10,630 nucleotides of DNA from an uncultured Ignavibacteria bacterium (GCA_937930275.1 CALGLM010000281.1:1-10630), one strand, 5' to 3'; counted from the first letter of the stretch, positions 1 through 8,784 are shown. Made by a program: numbers and translations. The notes: generated by a model from the sequence alone, not told the origin.

Positions 1-1
1 T

Positions 2-928
2 AAAGAAAGTATTAAAGAGTGTAAAATATCTGTGCTTGTTGCTCCTCAAAATTTTTATGCTATTACAAAAAACAGTTTTATTGATAGTTATTTTGTTTTT
101 GAAAAAAGAAAGATATTTAACGTTTTTTATATTAGTAGATTAATAAAATACATAAGAAATAATTATGATTTATGTATTGTTCCGTCTACTGTTTCTTTAT
201 CTTTAACAAGTTCTTTATTTGCTCGTTTTTCAAACGCAAAAATTAAACTTGGAGTATCGGAATTAGACGGTAAAACTAATAGATACTCCTTCCTTTTTAA
301 TTATACTGTTAAATTAGACTGGAGATTAAATCCTGATAGACATGTTGCCGATTTTGGCTTAGATATTGTGAGACCACTTGGTATAAAAACCAATAATTTT
401 AATTCGATAATATCTTTTGATGCTGATGATGAAATTATTGCCCAAAAATTTATAGATACATTACAAGCAGCTGACGGAGATTTAATAATAGGAATTCATG
501 CCGGTGCAGGTAAGCCTAAAAACAGATGGTCATTAAATAAATTTATTAAATTAGTTGAAGAATTAAACAATAAATACAAAATTAAAATATTTTTTACGGG
601 AAGTAAAGCAGATAGTGAAGAGATAGAGTATTTAAAAAATAATTTAAAGATTAAAGCCGTGTTTTATTTGGATAAAACTATACCTCAATTAGCTGCGCTA
701 ATTTCTAAAAGTGACTTGTTTATTACTAACGATACCGGTGTTATGCATGTTGCCGGAAGTACTAATACTCCTCAAATTTCTATTTTCGGACCTACAAATC
801 CGTTTAATTGGGCGCCTATAGGAAAAAACAAATATTTTTTACGAGCGAAATCCGAATTAATTGACGATATAACTGTTGATAATGTACTAAATTTATGTGA
901 AAAAATATTAAATAGTAAAAATGAATAA
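2..928 (+). CDS. Glycosyltransferase family 9 (heptosyltransferase-like), 5' end cut by window edge
   Basis: Family GT9 enzymes transfer a sugar, typically heptose from an ADP-activated donor, onto lipopolysaccharide core at the inner face of the cytoplasmic membrane. The second Rossmann half is clear. It has a GIHAGAGKPKNRW segment near 490-530, an FFTGSKAD turn near 593-612, NDTGVMHVAGS near 728-760, and the family end motif FGPTNPFNWAPIG near 787-825. The frame is open back to base 2. The first visible residues, KISVLVAPQNF, match the second beta strand of the fold, so roughly 20-30 residues carrying the first strand and the usual G-D turn lie outside the window. The GTG at 32 is therefore internal, not the start. 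The stop overlaps the next gene by 8 bases, which suggests translational coupling. The acceptor sugar cannot be told from sequence; ADP-heptose:LPS transferase is the family default. Confidence 0.88.
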   Translation, partial: KESIKECKISVLVAPQNFYAITKNSFIDSYFVFEKRKIFNVFYISRLIKYIRNNYDLCIVPSTVSLSLTSSLFARFSNAKIKLGVSELDGKTNRYSFLFNYTVKLDWRLNPDRHVADFGLDIVRPLGIKTNNFNSIISFDADDEIIAQKFIDTLQAADGDLIIGIHAGAGKPKNRWSLNKFIKLVEELNNKYKIKIFFTGSKADSEEIEYLKNNLKIKAVFYLDKTIPQLAALISKSDLFITNDTGVMHVAGSTNTPQISIFGPTNPFNWAPIGKNKYFLRAKSELIDDITVDNVLNLCEKILNSKNE

Positions 929-1868
929 AAAAACTGTAGCTGCAATTGATATAGGCACTAACTCAATACACATGATAATAGTGGATTTATTTGAATCCGG
1001 AAAACTTGATATTATTCATAGAAAAAAAGAAGTTGTAAGATTAGGAGACGATGCTTTTAACGGAGAGGGTTATTTAAGCGAGGAAACTATAGATAGGGGC
1101 ATTAAAACATTAAAAAACTTTTCATCTGTAGCAAAAATTTTCAATGCTGATATAATTACTTGTGCAACAAGTGCTGTTCGTGAAGCAAAGAACGGTGAAG
1201 AATTTGTAAATAAAGTTAAGAAAGAATTAGATATTGATATATTAATTATTGACGGTAAAATTGAAGCTCAGTTAATATACAAAGGGGTGACTAAAGCATT
1301 AAATTTTCAAGATCATTTAACCTTATCATTTGATATAGGCGGAGGAAGTACAGAGTTTATTTTAGGTAATCATAATGAATTAATAGAAGATTTAAGTTCA
1401 CCGCTGGGGGCGGTTAGACTTACTAATATGTACTTCCCAAAAGGGAATGTTTCGGATAACGGTATTATAGAGTGTAGAAAACATATTGAAGGTGTGCTTG
1501 AAGATTTTGTATTACCTCATTTTAGAGAATATGTTTTTGACAAATTTGCCGGAACAAGCGGTACTATATTTAGTACGCTTCAAATTTTAGAGAGAAAAGA
1601 AGCAGGCACTTATTTACAAAGCTTGAACGGGGGAATAATAAAGAGAGAAAAGCTGTTTAAGCTTGAAGAGCAAATTCTTAGTAAAAGAACAATTGAAGAA
1701 AGACTTAATATAAAAGGGTTAGAACAAAAACGTGCAGATATTTTTCCTGCGGGGATAATTATTTTATCGGAAATTTTTAAAGCTTTTGGCATCAAGCAAT
1801 TATATGTTTCTACTTATGCAATGCGTGAAGGTATGGTATTACAGTATCAACAAAATATACAGTTTTAA
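921..1868 (+). CDS. Ppx/GppA family phosphatase (exopolyphosphatase or pppGpp phosphatase), short form
   Basis: This is an actin-fold (ASKHA) phosphatase that cleaves terminal phosphate from polyphosphate or from pppGpp in the cytoplasm. Visible signatures are the first phosphate loop AAIDIGTNSIHM (7-18), TCATSAVREA (80-89), and the catalytic glutamate E115 in GKIEAQLIYKGV. The second phosphate loop is FDIGGGSTEFILG (137-149), and LSSPLGAVRLT follows at 158-168. The FAGTSGTIF segment lies at 209-217. At 315 residues it is the short type and lacks the C-terminal HD-like domain of the roughly 500-residue Escherichia coli PPX and GppA. Whether it prefers polyphosphate or pppGpp cannot be read from the sequence. 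The ATG lies inside the last codons of the glycosyltransferase, and the LYS9-type gene follows at once, so all three were probably co-transcribed. Confidence 0.92.
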   Translation: MNKKTVAAIDIGTNSIHMIIVDLFESGKLDIIHRKKEVVRLGDDAFNGEGYLSEETIDRGIKTLKNFSSVAKIFNADIITCATSAVREAKNGEEFVNKVKKELDIDILIIDGKIEAQLIYKGVTKALNFQDHLTLSFDIGGGSTEFILGNHNELIEDLSSPLGAVRLTNMYFPKGNVSDNGIIECRKHIEGVLEDFVLPHFREYVFDKFAGTSGTIFSTLQILERKEAGTYLQSLNGGIIKREKLFKLEEQILSKRTIEERLNIKGLEQKRADIFPAGIIILSEIFKAFGIKQLYVSTYAMREGMVLQYQQNIQF

Positions 1869-1873
1869 AGAGG
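1867..1873 (+). promoter_or_regulatory. Ribosome binding site fixing the saccharopine dehydrogenase start
   Basis: AAAGAGG lies 5 bases before the ATG at 1879 and overlaps the TAA of the phosphatase gene. It is one of the few clear Shine-Dalgarno sites in the window. It argues for the start at 1879 rather than the longer in-frame ATG at 1786, which sits inside the phosphatase gene and would add 31 residues before the Rossmann strand. Confidence 0.75.
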
Positions 1874-1878
1874 ATAAT

Positions 1879-3222
1879 ATGAAAAATGTACTCATTTTAG
1901 GCGCCGGTCAAAGTTCTCCTTATTTAATTGACTACATGTTAAATAACGCTGAAAATTACGATTGGTTTATTACTGTTGCGGATAGGGATTATAGTTTAGC
2001 ATTAGAAAGGATTAAAAGACATCCGAAAGGAAATGCGGTTGAGTTAGACGTGAACGATGAATTGTTAAGAAAATCATTAATTGCTAATTGCGACATTGTT
2101 ATTAATTTTTTAGCTCCTGTTTATCAATATCAAATTGCGTTGGATTGTTTAGACCTTGGTAAAGATTGTATTACCGCATCTTATGAAAATCCGCGTGTTA
2201 ATGCATTACATAAAGATGCAATGAGAAAAGGTATAATTATACTTAATGAGATGGGACTTGACCCGGGTATTGACCATATGTGGGCAATGTCAATTATTGA
2301 TAATATTCATAATCACAATGGGATTATTACTTCTTTTTTGTCGTACGGAAGCGGTTTACCTGCAAATGATTCTATTAATAATCCATTAAAATATGCAATT
2401 ACTTGGAATGCACGAAATGTAGCAATGGCCGGTGAAAGCGGTGCACAGTATATGGAAGACGGAAAAATTAAGGTATTATCTCAAGCACATGTTTTTAATA
2501 GGACTTGGCAAGTAGATGTTGACGGTGTAGGAATGTTGGAAGCATATCCTAATAGAGATTCATTGACTTATATAGATGTTTTTAATCTTAAGTATCTACA
2601 TACAATGATAAGGGGAACATTAAGGTTCCCCGGCTGGTGCGAAACATGGTCTCAATTAGTAAAACTTGGCATGCCAAATGAAATTATGCGAATCCCCGGA
2701 TTAAATGACAGATCATATTGCGAATTTACCGAAATGTTTTTGCCGATAAATTCAAACGGAACAAAATTAGATACGAGAGTTGCAAATTACTTAGGTGTAA
2801 ATCCGACAGGGAAAATTATGGAGAATTTACGCTGGCTTGGTTTGTTTTCCAACGATAAGATTAAGAACTCACCAAAGACTGCAGCAGAGGTTTTGACTGA
2901 TATATTGAAAGAAAAACTTACGTTACCGGAAGGTGGTAGAGACATGGTAATATTAATCCATGATTTTGATGTTGAATATCCTGAGACAGGTAAAAAAGAA
3001 AGAAGAGTATCAACTTTAGTAGAATATGGTAAACCAAACGGGTTTACCGCAATTTCAAAAACTGTTGGCTTACCTGCCGCAATCGGTGCTAAACTAATAT
3101 TAAATAACCAAATTCCTTTAAAGGGGTGTTATATCCCGATTCATCCGATTATTTATACAAAAGTTATTGAAGAATTGAAAATTGACGGTATAGATTTTAA
3201 AGAGAAGATTTATAGCTTGTAA
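1879..3222 (+). CDS. Saccharopine dehydrogenase family protein (LYS9-type, NADP+, L-glutamate-forming)
   Basis: Predicted 447-residue cytoplasmic oxidoreductase. LYS9-type enzymes interconvert saccharopine with 2-aminoadipate semialdehyde plus glutamate in lysine metabolism. The start fits the fold: MKNVLILGAGQSSP puts the dinucleotide-binding glycine loop (GAGQSS) at 8-13. The central family signature NEMGLDPGIDHM lies at 123-134, after the ITASY strand. The C-terminal block KPNGFTAISKTVGLPAAIGA, from residue 385, and the following PIHP segment are typical of saccharopine reductases. The length suits the bacterial single-domain form, with no fused lysine-ketoglutarate reductase. That partner enzyme is not in the window, so the direction of the pathway stays open. 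Related folds (homospermidine or carboxynorspermidine synthases) match these signatures less well. It starts 10 bases after the phosphatase stop and ends shortly before a strong terminator. Confidence 0.88.
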   Translation: MKNVLILGAGQSSPYLIDYMLNNAENYDWFITVADRDYSLALERIKRHPKGNAVELDVNDELLRKSLIANCDIVINFLAPVYQYQIALDCLDLGKDCITASYENPRVNALHKDAMRKGIIILNEMGLDPGIDHMWAMSIIDNIHNHNGIITSFLSYGSGLPANDSINNPLKYAITWNARNVAMAGESGAQYMEDGKIKVLSQAHVFNRTWQVDVDGVGMLEAYPNRDSLTYIDVFNLKYLHTMIRGTLRFPGWCETWSQLVKLGMPNEIMRIPGLNDRSYCEFTEMFLPINSNGTKLDTRVANYLGVNPTGKIMENLRWLGLFSNDKIKNSPKTAAEVLTDILKEKLTLPEGGRDMVILIHDFDVEYPETGKKERRVSTLVEYGKPNGFTAISKTVGLPAAIGAKLILNNQIPLKGCYIPIHPIIYTKVIEELKIDGIDFKEKIYSL

Positions 3223-3261
3223 AAAAAAAGTTATTATATCTTATTTTGTAGTATTATTTGG

Positions 3262-3305
3262 AAAGCACTATTTTTATGTTAAATTTAAATAGTGCTTTTT
3301 TTGTT
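3262..3305 (+). terminator. Intrinsic terminator closing the first operon
   Basis: A perfect 12-bp inverted repeat (AAAGCACTATTT at 3262-3273, AAATAGTGCTTT at 3287-3298) with a 13-base loop runs directly into a T tract. It lies 40 bases after the saccharopine dehydrogenase stop and 50 bases before the next ATG, so it separates the two transcription units. Confidence 0.85.
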
Positions 3306-3354
3306 TTAATTATTAAAATATGATTAGGTGTTTATAAATGATTGGTATTATATT

Positions 3355-5619
3355 ATGAAAAAACTACTATTTAATTTATTCTTTATCTTATGTCTTTCGA
3401 TGTATGCTCAAATAGATACGACAAAATATCCTTGGCCCTTAAATCCAATGAATGTACAAAGGGAAATAACAGGTACATTTGGCGAATACAGAAGTACAAG
3501 TGTTGAAGGTCATTATCATAACGGAACAGATATTCCGGGAGCTGCCGGTACGCCTGTGTTAAATTTGATTGCGGGAACTGTTGCTGTTGCATATCACGAC
3601 GGAAGTACCGGATATGATTCTTACGTAAGAGTCACTTCAATTATTAATGGTCAACCTAAAAATATGACTTACTATCATTGCATACCGACAGTAACGGTCG
3701 GAAAAATTGTTAATGTAGGAGAACAGATAGCTAAAATAGCTATTGATCATGTTCATCTGATAGATTATAATTTGGGAAGTTCGTTAACTAATAGGCAATT
3801 AAATGCATTAAGACCAAACGGGGGATTAACCCCATATTCCGATACTTGGAAACCTAAAATACGATATATAAAATTTTTATTGGATAACAGCAATACGGGA
3901 TTAAATGCCGGAGCACTGGGAAATAAAATTGATGTGATTGTTCATATTGAAGAAGCAAACGGATTTTCAAGTTCTGCATCTAATAACGGTGCATATTCGC
4001 TTGGTTATAAAATATTAAGTGCTGATAGAACATCGGTAATTTACAATCCGCCCGATGACGGATTACGCTATCGATATATTAAAAAGCCGGATGATTCTTA
4101 TGTAAACGTAAACTATTATAAACCTGAATCCAATACAAGTCAACATGTATATATTTTAACTAACGGGAACGGTGCAAATGCGGTTGAAAACACTCAAGTT
4201 GTAACTAATAACTTTTGGGATGTAACACAATATCCTTACGGCAATTATACTTTAATGGTTTTTACGATTGATTCAAGAGGAAATACTGATACGGCATATG
4301 TTAATATAACGACCACTGAATTAGATTTAACACCTCCGGCACAGCCAAATCTTAAATTTGTTAAAAAATTAGAAGACGGCAAATTTATAATTGCTTGGAA
4401 TAAACCTACCGATGAAGATTTAAAAGGTTTTAGATTATTTTACTCGCAAACCGGGGGAACATATAATTTAAGGGACAATGAAAGTGTTTTGACTTATAAT
4501 GTAACTGAAAAAGAATACCAATACACTCAGCAGTTACCATTGTATTTAAAGATAAATGCAGTAGATAATTCAAATATGACTAATATTAGTATTGAATCCG
4601 ATTCTTACGGAGTTCGAATGAAAAATGACGGGAAAAAAATACTAATAGTGGATGGTTTTAATAGGTACGGCGGAAGCGGTAGTTGGTCAAAAAGTTTTCA
4701 TGATTTTATAGTTAAGTATGGTGAGTCTTTTACTTTTAGTTTTGAAAGTGCACATAATAGTCAGGTTGAAAACGGTACAATCAACTTAAATGATTATGAA
4801 GTTGTAATATGGTTGCTTGGTGACGAAGCACTGGATTATGAAACTTTTTCTGAATTGGAAAAAAACCATGTTAAAGAATATTTAAAAAACGGCGGCAAAC
4901 TTTTTGTGTCCGGATCTGAGATAGCTTATGATTTAGAAGGAGATCCGAATTCTACTTTATCGGATAAAGATTTCTTACACAATTTTCTTAAAACCAAATT
5001 TATTTCAAATTCTTCAAATTATAAAATTGCACTTGGTATGCAACAAACATTATTTGAAGGATTAAATATTCCTTTTGGAAACACATCTGCTGGATCACCA
5101 TATAACGAAGATTCACCGGATGCAATTGATACATTAAACGGTAGCATTCCAATTCTAAAGTACGGAAACGGAATGACTGCAAGTATTGCATTCACGGGCA
5201 ATTTTGATAATTCAATTAATAACGGTCAATTAATAGTATTAGCATTTCCGTTTGAAACTATTGGAAATATTGAGTTAAGGAAGAATTTTATTAATTCTGT
5301 TTTTTCTTACTTCGGTTTAATTACTAATGTTGAAGATGAATATTATGATATTATTAGCGACTATAAACTAATGCAAAATTATCCCAATCCGTTTAATCCG
5401 GCAACAAAAATTACTTTTTATATCCCGAGTGATTCACATGTGTTTATAAAAGTGTTTGATATCTTAGGAAAAGAAATTGCAACTTTAGTTAACGATAATT
5501 TGAGTGCAGGAAAACACGAAATAGACTTTAACGCTTCAAAGCTTTCAAGCGGAATCTATTTTTATACTCTAAATGCCGGAAGTTTTGTTAGTTCAAAAAA
5601 AATGGTTTTAATAAAATAA
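3355..5619 (+). CDS. Exported M23 peptidase with Fn3, GATase1-like and T9SS sorting domains
   Basis: Predicted 754-residue secreted or surface-anchored protein. A signal peptide (MKKLLFNLFFILCLSMYA, cleavage near residue 18) marks the ATG at 3355; the upstream GTG at 3328 would bury it behind nine residues. Domains in order: an M23/LytM-type metallopeptidase at about 35-175; a less clear beta-rich stretch at about 175-322; a fibronectin type III domain at about 326-421; an alpha/beta GATase1-like domain at about 427-660, starting KKILIVDGF with WLLGDE at 486-491; and a type A T9SS sorting domain at about 670-754 (NYPNPFNPATKI). M23 zinc and catalytic residues look intact: H55 and D59 in HNGTD, H108, and H132/H134 in HVH. 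An active cell-wall or peptide endopeptidase is therefore plausible. The GATase1-like domain shows G-S-E (520-522) where a nucleophile elbow would be expected, and no cysteine. No Shine-Dalgarno site is visible. A gene of unknown function follows 4 bases after the stop. Confidence 0.88.
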   Translation: MKKLLFNLFFILCLSMYAQIDTTKYPWPLNPMNVQREITGTFGEYRSTSVEGHYHNGTDIPGAAGTPVLNLIAGTVAVAYHDGSTGYDSYVRVTSIINGQPKNMTYYHCIPTVTVGKIVNVGEQIAKIAIDHVHLIDYNLGSSLTNRQLNALRPNGGLTPYSDTWKPKIRYIKFLLDNSNTGLNAGALGNKIDVIVHIEEANGFSSSASNNGAYSLGYKILSADRTSVIYNPPDDGLRYRYIKKPDDSYVNVNYYKPESNTSQHVYILTNGNGANAVENTQVVTNNFWDVTQYPYGNYTLMVFTIDSRGNTDTAYVNITTTELDLTPPAQPNLKFVKKLEDGKFIIAWNKPTDEDLKGFRLFYSQTGGTYNLRDNESVLTYNVTEKEYQYTQQLPLYLKINAVDNSNMTNISIESDSYGVRMKNDGKKILIVDGFNRYGGSGSWSKSFHDFIVKYGESFTFSFESAHNSQVENGTINLNDYEVVIWLLGDEALDYETFSELEKNHVKEYLKNGGKLFVSGSEIAYDLEGDPNSTLSDKDFLHNFLKTKFISNSSNYKIALGMQQTLFEGLNIPFGNTSAGSPYNEDSPDAIDTLNGSIPILKYGNGMTASIAFTGNFDNSINNGQLIVLAFPFETIGNIELRKNFINSVFSYFGLITNVEDEYYDIISDYKLMQNYPNPFNPATKITFYIPSDSHVFIKVFDILGKEIATLVNDNLSAGKHEIDFNASKLSSGIYFYTLNAGSFVSSKKMVLIK

Positions 5620-5623
5620 TTAA

Positions 5624-6721
5624 ATGGTGAATGTTGTGAATATTAATAAAATAAATATTTATATTATAATAATTTTCTTAAATGTAAACATTTATGGACA
5701 AACTCTATTAAAATATAATGATGATAAATCAGATAAGTGTTTTTTTGAGAATAACGGATACAGAATTGAATTAAATGAATTAGGTTATAAAATAATAAAA
5801 GATAACGAGATTGTAGTCAATAAAAATATAAGCGGAGTTAAATCAGTTAAGACGTCACAAGATAATAATTTTACTATTCTTTCAAATTTTGAGAAAAATG
5901 AAAATAAATTATTTAGAATAAACACTATTACACTTTATGATAAAAATTATGATCAGGTCCAAACTTTTGTTGATACTGTATATAATGATTATTATGCAAA
6001 TTTATATGCGGTTAATAATAGTGGAGATATAATATGTTATGATATAAACAATAATTTAATAACATTAAAAAGGAGGTATGAATTAAATAATATAGAATTA
6101 CCGTTTTACTTTAGTGTTAAAACAGAAGCACAACACTTTTTGAATGTTGATAACCAAAATATCTACTTAATAAAAAACATTACAAATCCTTTGGACGATG
6201 AAATTTTGCCGGGATTTACGATTCTTTATAAAATTAATATGTCGGATTTTCAAATAATATCCTTGAAAATTTCGTTAAATGTAGTTACATCCTATTATCT
6301 TAATAGTGATTATTTAGTGGTATCCGGCAATAATGGTAGTGAATACAAAACCTACTTATTTGATAAAAAGTTGAAATTGGTTAATGAAATAGATGAAAGG
6401 TTTAATTTGATATTTAATATAAATGAGTATTTTATTTCTTTAAATAATAGCCAAATAGCAGTTTATGATTCGTTATTGAAAGCAACTAATTTTAAGAAAC
6501 ATACAAAAACTTTTAATATTGTTGATTATTTTATTTTAAATGGTAAATACTATTTAGCTGAATATCTATTAAATAATTATAAAATTTATTTATTAGATTT
6601 AACAGATGGTGAAATTAAACTTGTCTATCAGACCGAATTTGAATCAGATTTTCCGTTAGTTATATTAAAACTAAAAAATATATATCTTTTGGATAAAAAC
6701 AGAACTATTTTTTTGGAATAA
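5624..6721 (+). CDS. Exported protein of unknown function, possibly beta-propeller-like
   Basis: I do not recognise this protein. It has up to 365 residues. A hydrophobic N-terminal stretch (INIYIIIIFLNVNIYG) looks like a signal peptide cleaved before Q-T-L-L, so the mature protein probably sits outside the cytoplasm. There is no lipobox cysteine and no T9SS tail. The rest is beta-rich, with recurring units in which a hydrophobic strand leads into 'Y/LFD-K-x-L' or 'YLLD' turns (for example YKTYLFDKKLKLV, YKIYLLDLTDGEIK, IYLLDKNRTIF). This is weak evidence for propeller blades. The start is uncertain: ATG 5624 or GTG 5636, and neither has a good ribosome binding site. The gap of only 4 bases from the M23 gene suggests coupled translation and a shared role. 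The gene is very rich in A+T, Asn, Ile and Tyr even for this window. Confidence 0.7.
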   Translation: MVNVVNINKINIYIIIIFLNVNIYGQTLLKYNDDKSDKCFFENNGYRIELNELGYKIIKDNEIVVNKNISGVKSVKTSQDNNFTILSNFEKNENKLFRINTITLYDKNYDQVQTFVDTVYNDYYANLYAVNNSGDIICYDINNNLITLKRRYELNNIELPFYFSVKTEAQHFLNVDNQNIYLIKNITNPLDDEILPGFTILYKINMSDFQIISLKISLNVVTSYYLNSDYLVVSGNNGSEYKTYLFDKKLKLVNEIDERFNLIFNINEYFISLNNSQIAVYDSLLKATNFKKHTKTFNIVDYFILNGKYYLAEYLLNNYKIYLLDLTDGEIKLVYQTEFESDFPLVILKLKNIYLLDKNRTIFLE

Positions 6722-6818
6722 CATAAAAAAACATTATATTAGATAATTGATGTACTTTAAAAGTGAATATACGTAACAAAAATTCATAAAAGCTTTTGAA
6801 TAGTTTAAGTTATTTCGC

Positions 6819-6839
6819 AACCTAATAGTTGAGGTTAGT
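6819..6839 (+). promoter_or_regulatory. Ribosome binding site of the chemotaxis receptor, inside a small hairpin
   Basis: GAGG at 6831-6834 lies 5 bases before the ATG at 6840. AACCT (6819-6823) can pair with AGGTT (6832-6836), and two more A-T pairs are possible beyond a bulged G, so the site could be partly masked. The stem is short and may be chance. The rest of the 118-base gap from 6722 is AT-rich with no clear terminator. A palindrome AAAAGCTTTT lies at 6788-6797. A possible but weak promoter is TTGATG at 6747 with TACGTA 17 bases later. Confidence 0.5.
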
Positions 6840-8750
6840 ATGTCACTAATATCACGAGTTAAATCCTCTTTAACGCCAAAACTTATTCTTTTATTAGTTA
6901 TCACAATATTACCATTAATATTAATATTAAATGTTTTTATTTTACCAAAAGTTGTAGATAACTATTATGCAAGCCGTAATAGCGAATTAAGGAGTGCAGT
7001 AGAAACTGCGTACGGGGTTTTAGAATCATATAATCAAAAAATTAAAAATGGGGAAATGGAACGGGATCTGGCTATAAATGCTGCAATTAATGATATTAAT
7101 AGTTTACGTTATGGTAATAATGACTATTATTTTATGATTGACTTAGAAGGTATTAATATGGCAAGCGGTAATAAACCGGAAGCAAGGGGACAGAATTGGT
7201 TAAATCAAGTTGATACAAAAGGCAAAAGATTTTTTGTTGAAATGATTGATAGTGTTAAGCAAAAGGGGGATGGTTTTGTTACTTATTATTATTCAAAAAT
7301 TGGATCGGATATTCCCTTGCCAAAGCAATCGTATGTTAAGGGGTTTTCTGATTGGAACTGTTTGATTGGTAGCGGATTGTATATTGATGATCTTGAAGAA
7401 GATGTTGCTTCATTAAAAGCCGATATTTGGATTGCGGTAATTATAGCTATAGTTATAGCTTTATTAATTGGAATTCTATTCTCAAAAACTATAACTAATC
7501 CGGTTTTGGAATTAAATAAAGCTGCCGACAAGGTTTCTAAAGGAAATTATGATGTCGAAACTAAAATTGATATGACTGATGAAATTGGTCAACTTTCCAG
7601 ATCTTTTATGAAAATGGTGAATGATATTAAAGAAGCAATTAAAACAGCAAAAGATAAAACCGATTTAGCAGACGAATCGGCATTAAAAGCAGAAAAAGCT
7701 AAATTGGAAGCTGAAAGACAACAACAATACTTAGCAATTAGCGTGGAAAAGTTACTTTTAAATATGGAAAAATTTGCGAAAGGAGACTTAACCGTTAGAA
7801 TAAAAGCAGAAAGCAATGATGAAATAGGGAAATTATTTACAGGATTTAATAATGTAATTCAAAATATAAACAACATGATGTTACGTGTTGAAGATGCAGT
7901 TGCTGCAACGGCAAGTGCAGCAGCTCAAATATCGTCATCTGCCGAGCAATTGGCAGCCGGAGCACAAGAACAGAGTTCACAAACTACCGAGATTGCAGGT
8001 GCAGTGGAAGAAATGACCAGAACTATTTTTGAGACTTCAAAAAATACGACTTTTGCAGCACAAACTGCTAAAGAATCAGGAAACAATGCACGAGAAGGTG
8101 TAGTTGTTGTTAACGAAACGATTGACGGAATGAATAGAATTGAGGATGTTGTAATGAAATCAGCAAATACCGTAATTAAACTGGGGGAAAATAGCGATAA
8201 AATTGGTGAAATAGTGCAAGTTATTACAGATATAGCTGATCAGACAAACTTATTAGCTTTAAATGCTGCTATTGAAGCTGCAAGAGCAGGAGAGCAAGGA
8301 CGTGGTTTTGCCGTTGTTGCTGATGAAGTTAGAAAACTTGCCGAGAGAACAACTAATGCTACTAAAGAAATTGCCGTAATGATTAAACAAATTCAAAAAG
8401 ACACCGGTCATGCAGTTGATTCAATTAAAGCAGGTACAAAAGAGGTGGAATTTGGGAAGAATAAAGCTATTAAAGCCGGTGAAGTATTAAAACGTATTGC
8501 TGAAGGTTCAATGAAAGTTTCTGAATTAATTACTCGTGTAGCTGCTTCCGGTGAAGAGCAGGCTGCTACTGCCGAAGAAATAGGGAAAAATATTGAAGCT
8601 ATAAGTAACGTAACTAACGAAGCGGCTAACGGTATTCAGCAGGTTGCAAGTGCCGCAGAAGACTTAAATAGATTAACCAATGATCTTCAAAAGCTTGTTT
8701 ACTCATTTGTTATTGAACGAAACGAAAAGCGTTTAGTCACTGCATACTGA
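6840..8750 (+). CDS. Methyl-accepting chemotaxis protein with Cache sensor and two HAMP domains
   Basis: Inner-membrane receptor that senses an extracytoplasmic signal and controls the CheA/CheW kinase complex. Order: TM1 at about 14-37; periplasmic sCache_2-type domain at about 40-190, with [12 protein letters not shown] at 90-101, a G-x-N-W turn and a D-x-x-G-x-x-F strand; TM2 at about 196-214; HAMP at about 215-268 ([26 protein letters not shown]); a charged coiled coil at about 265-300; a second HAMP-like unit at about 302-350 ([17 protein letters not shown]); and the signalling coiled coil at about 350-625. The conserved hairpin tip is exact: [20 protein letters not shown] at 464-483, then [19 protein letters not shown]. 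Gln/Glu-rich segments on both arms ([23 protein letters not shown]) are candidate methylation regions. The C-terminus has no CheR-binding pentapeptide. A gap and a fresh ribosome binding site suggest a separate transcript. The ligand is unknown; sCache_2 domains often bind small organic acids. Confidence 0.95.
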   Translation: MSLISRVKSSLTPKLILLLVITILPLILILNVFILPKVVDNYYASRNSELRSAVETAYGVLESYNQKIKNGEMERDLAINAAINDINSLRYGNNDYYFMIDLEGINMASGNKPEARGQNWLNQVDTKGKRFFVEMIDSVKQKGDGFVTYYYSKIGSDIPLPKQSYVKGFSDWNCLIGSGLYIDDLEEDVASLKADIWIAVIIAIVIALLIGILFSKTITNPVLELNKAADKVSKGNYDVETKIDMTDEIGQLSRSFMKMVNDIKEAIKTAKDKTDLADESALKAEKAKLEAERQQQYLAISVEKLLLNMEKFAKGDLTVRIKAESNDEIGKLFTGFNNVIQNINNMMLRVEDAVAATASAAAQISSSAEQLAAGAQEQSSQTTEIAGAVEEMTRTIFETSKNTTFAAQTAKESGNNAREGVVVVNETIDGMNRIEDVVMKSANTVIKLGENSDKIGEIVQVITDIADQTNLLALNAAIEAARAGEQGRGFAVVADEVRKLAERTTNATKEIAVMIKQIQKDTGHAVDSIKAGTKEVEFGKNKAIKAGEVLKRIAEGSMKVSELITRVAASGEEQAATAEEIGKNIEAISNVTNEAANGIQQVASAAEDLNRLTNDLQKLVYSFVIERNEKRLVTAY

Positions 8751-8784
8751 AATTAAAATTTACTTTATTGTAATAAGGGGGTAA

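Noticed and set aside
32..34. GTG at 32 as the start of the glycosyltransferase
   Set aside because: The frame stays open to the window edge and the visible start matches the second strand of the GT9 fold, so the true start lies upstream.
1786..1878. Extended start for the saccharopine dehydrogenase gene
   Set aside because: It overlaps 83 bases of the phosphatase gene and adds non-fold residues before the Rossmann strand; 1879 has a proper ribosome binding site.
3310..3338. Possible promoter TTATTA-17-TATAAA before the M23 gene
   Set aside because: The -35 is poor, the leader would be only about 10 bases, and such matches are common in AT-rich spacers.
3328..3354. GTG start for the M23 protein
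   Set aside because: It would place nine polar or aromatic residues ahead of a clean MKK-type signal peptide.
5000..5201. Overlapping minus-strand ORFs within the M23/GATase-like gene
   Set aside because: They are shadows of a well-supported coding frame, with no domain or start signal.
7289..7816. Minus-strand ORFs within the chemotaxis receptor
   Set aside because: They mirror the conserved HAMP and TM2 coding sequence and have no protein-like features of their own.
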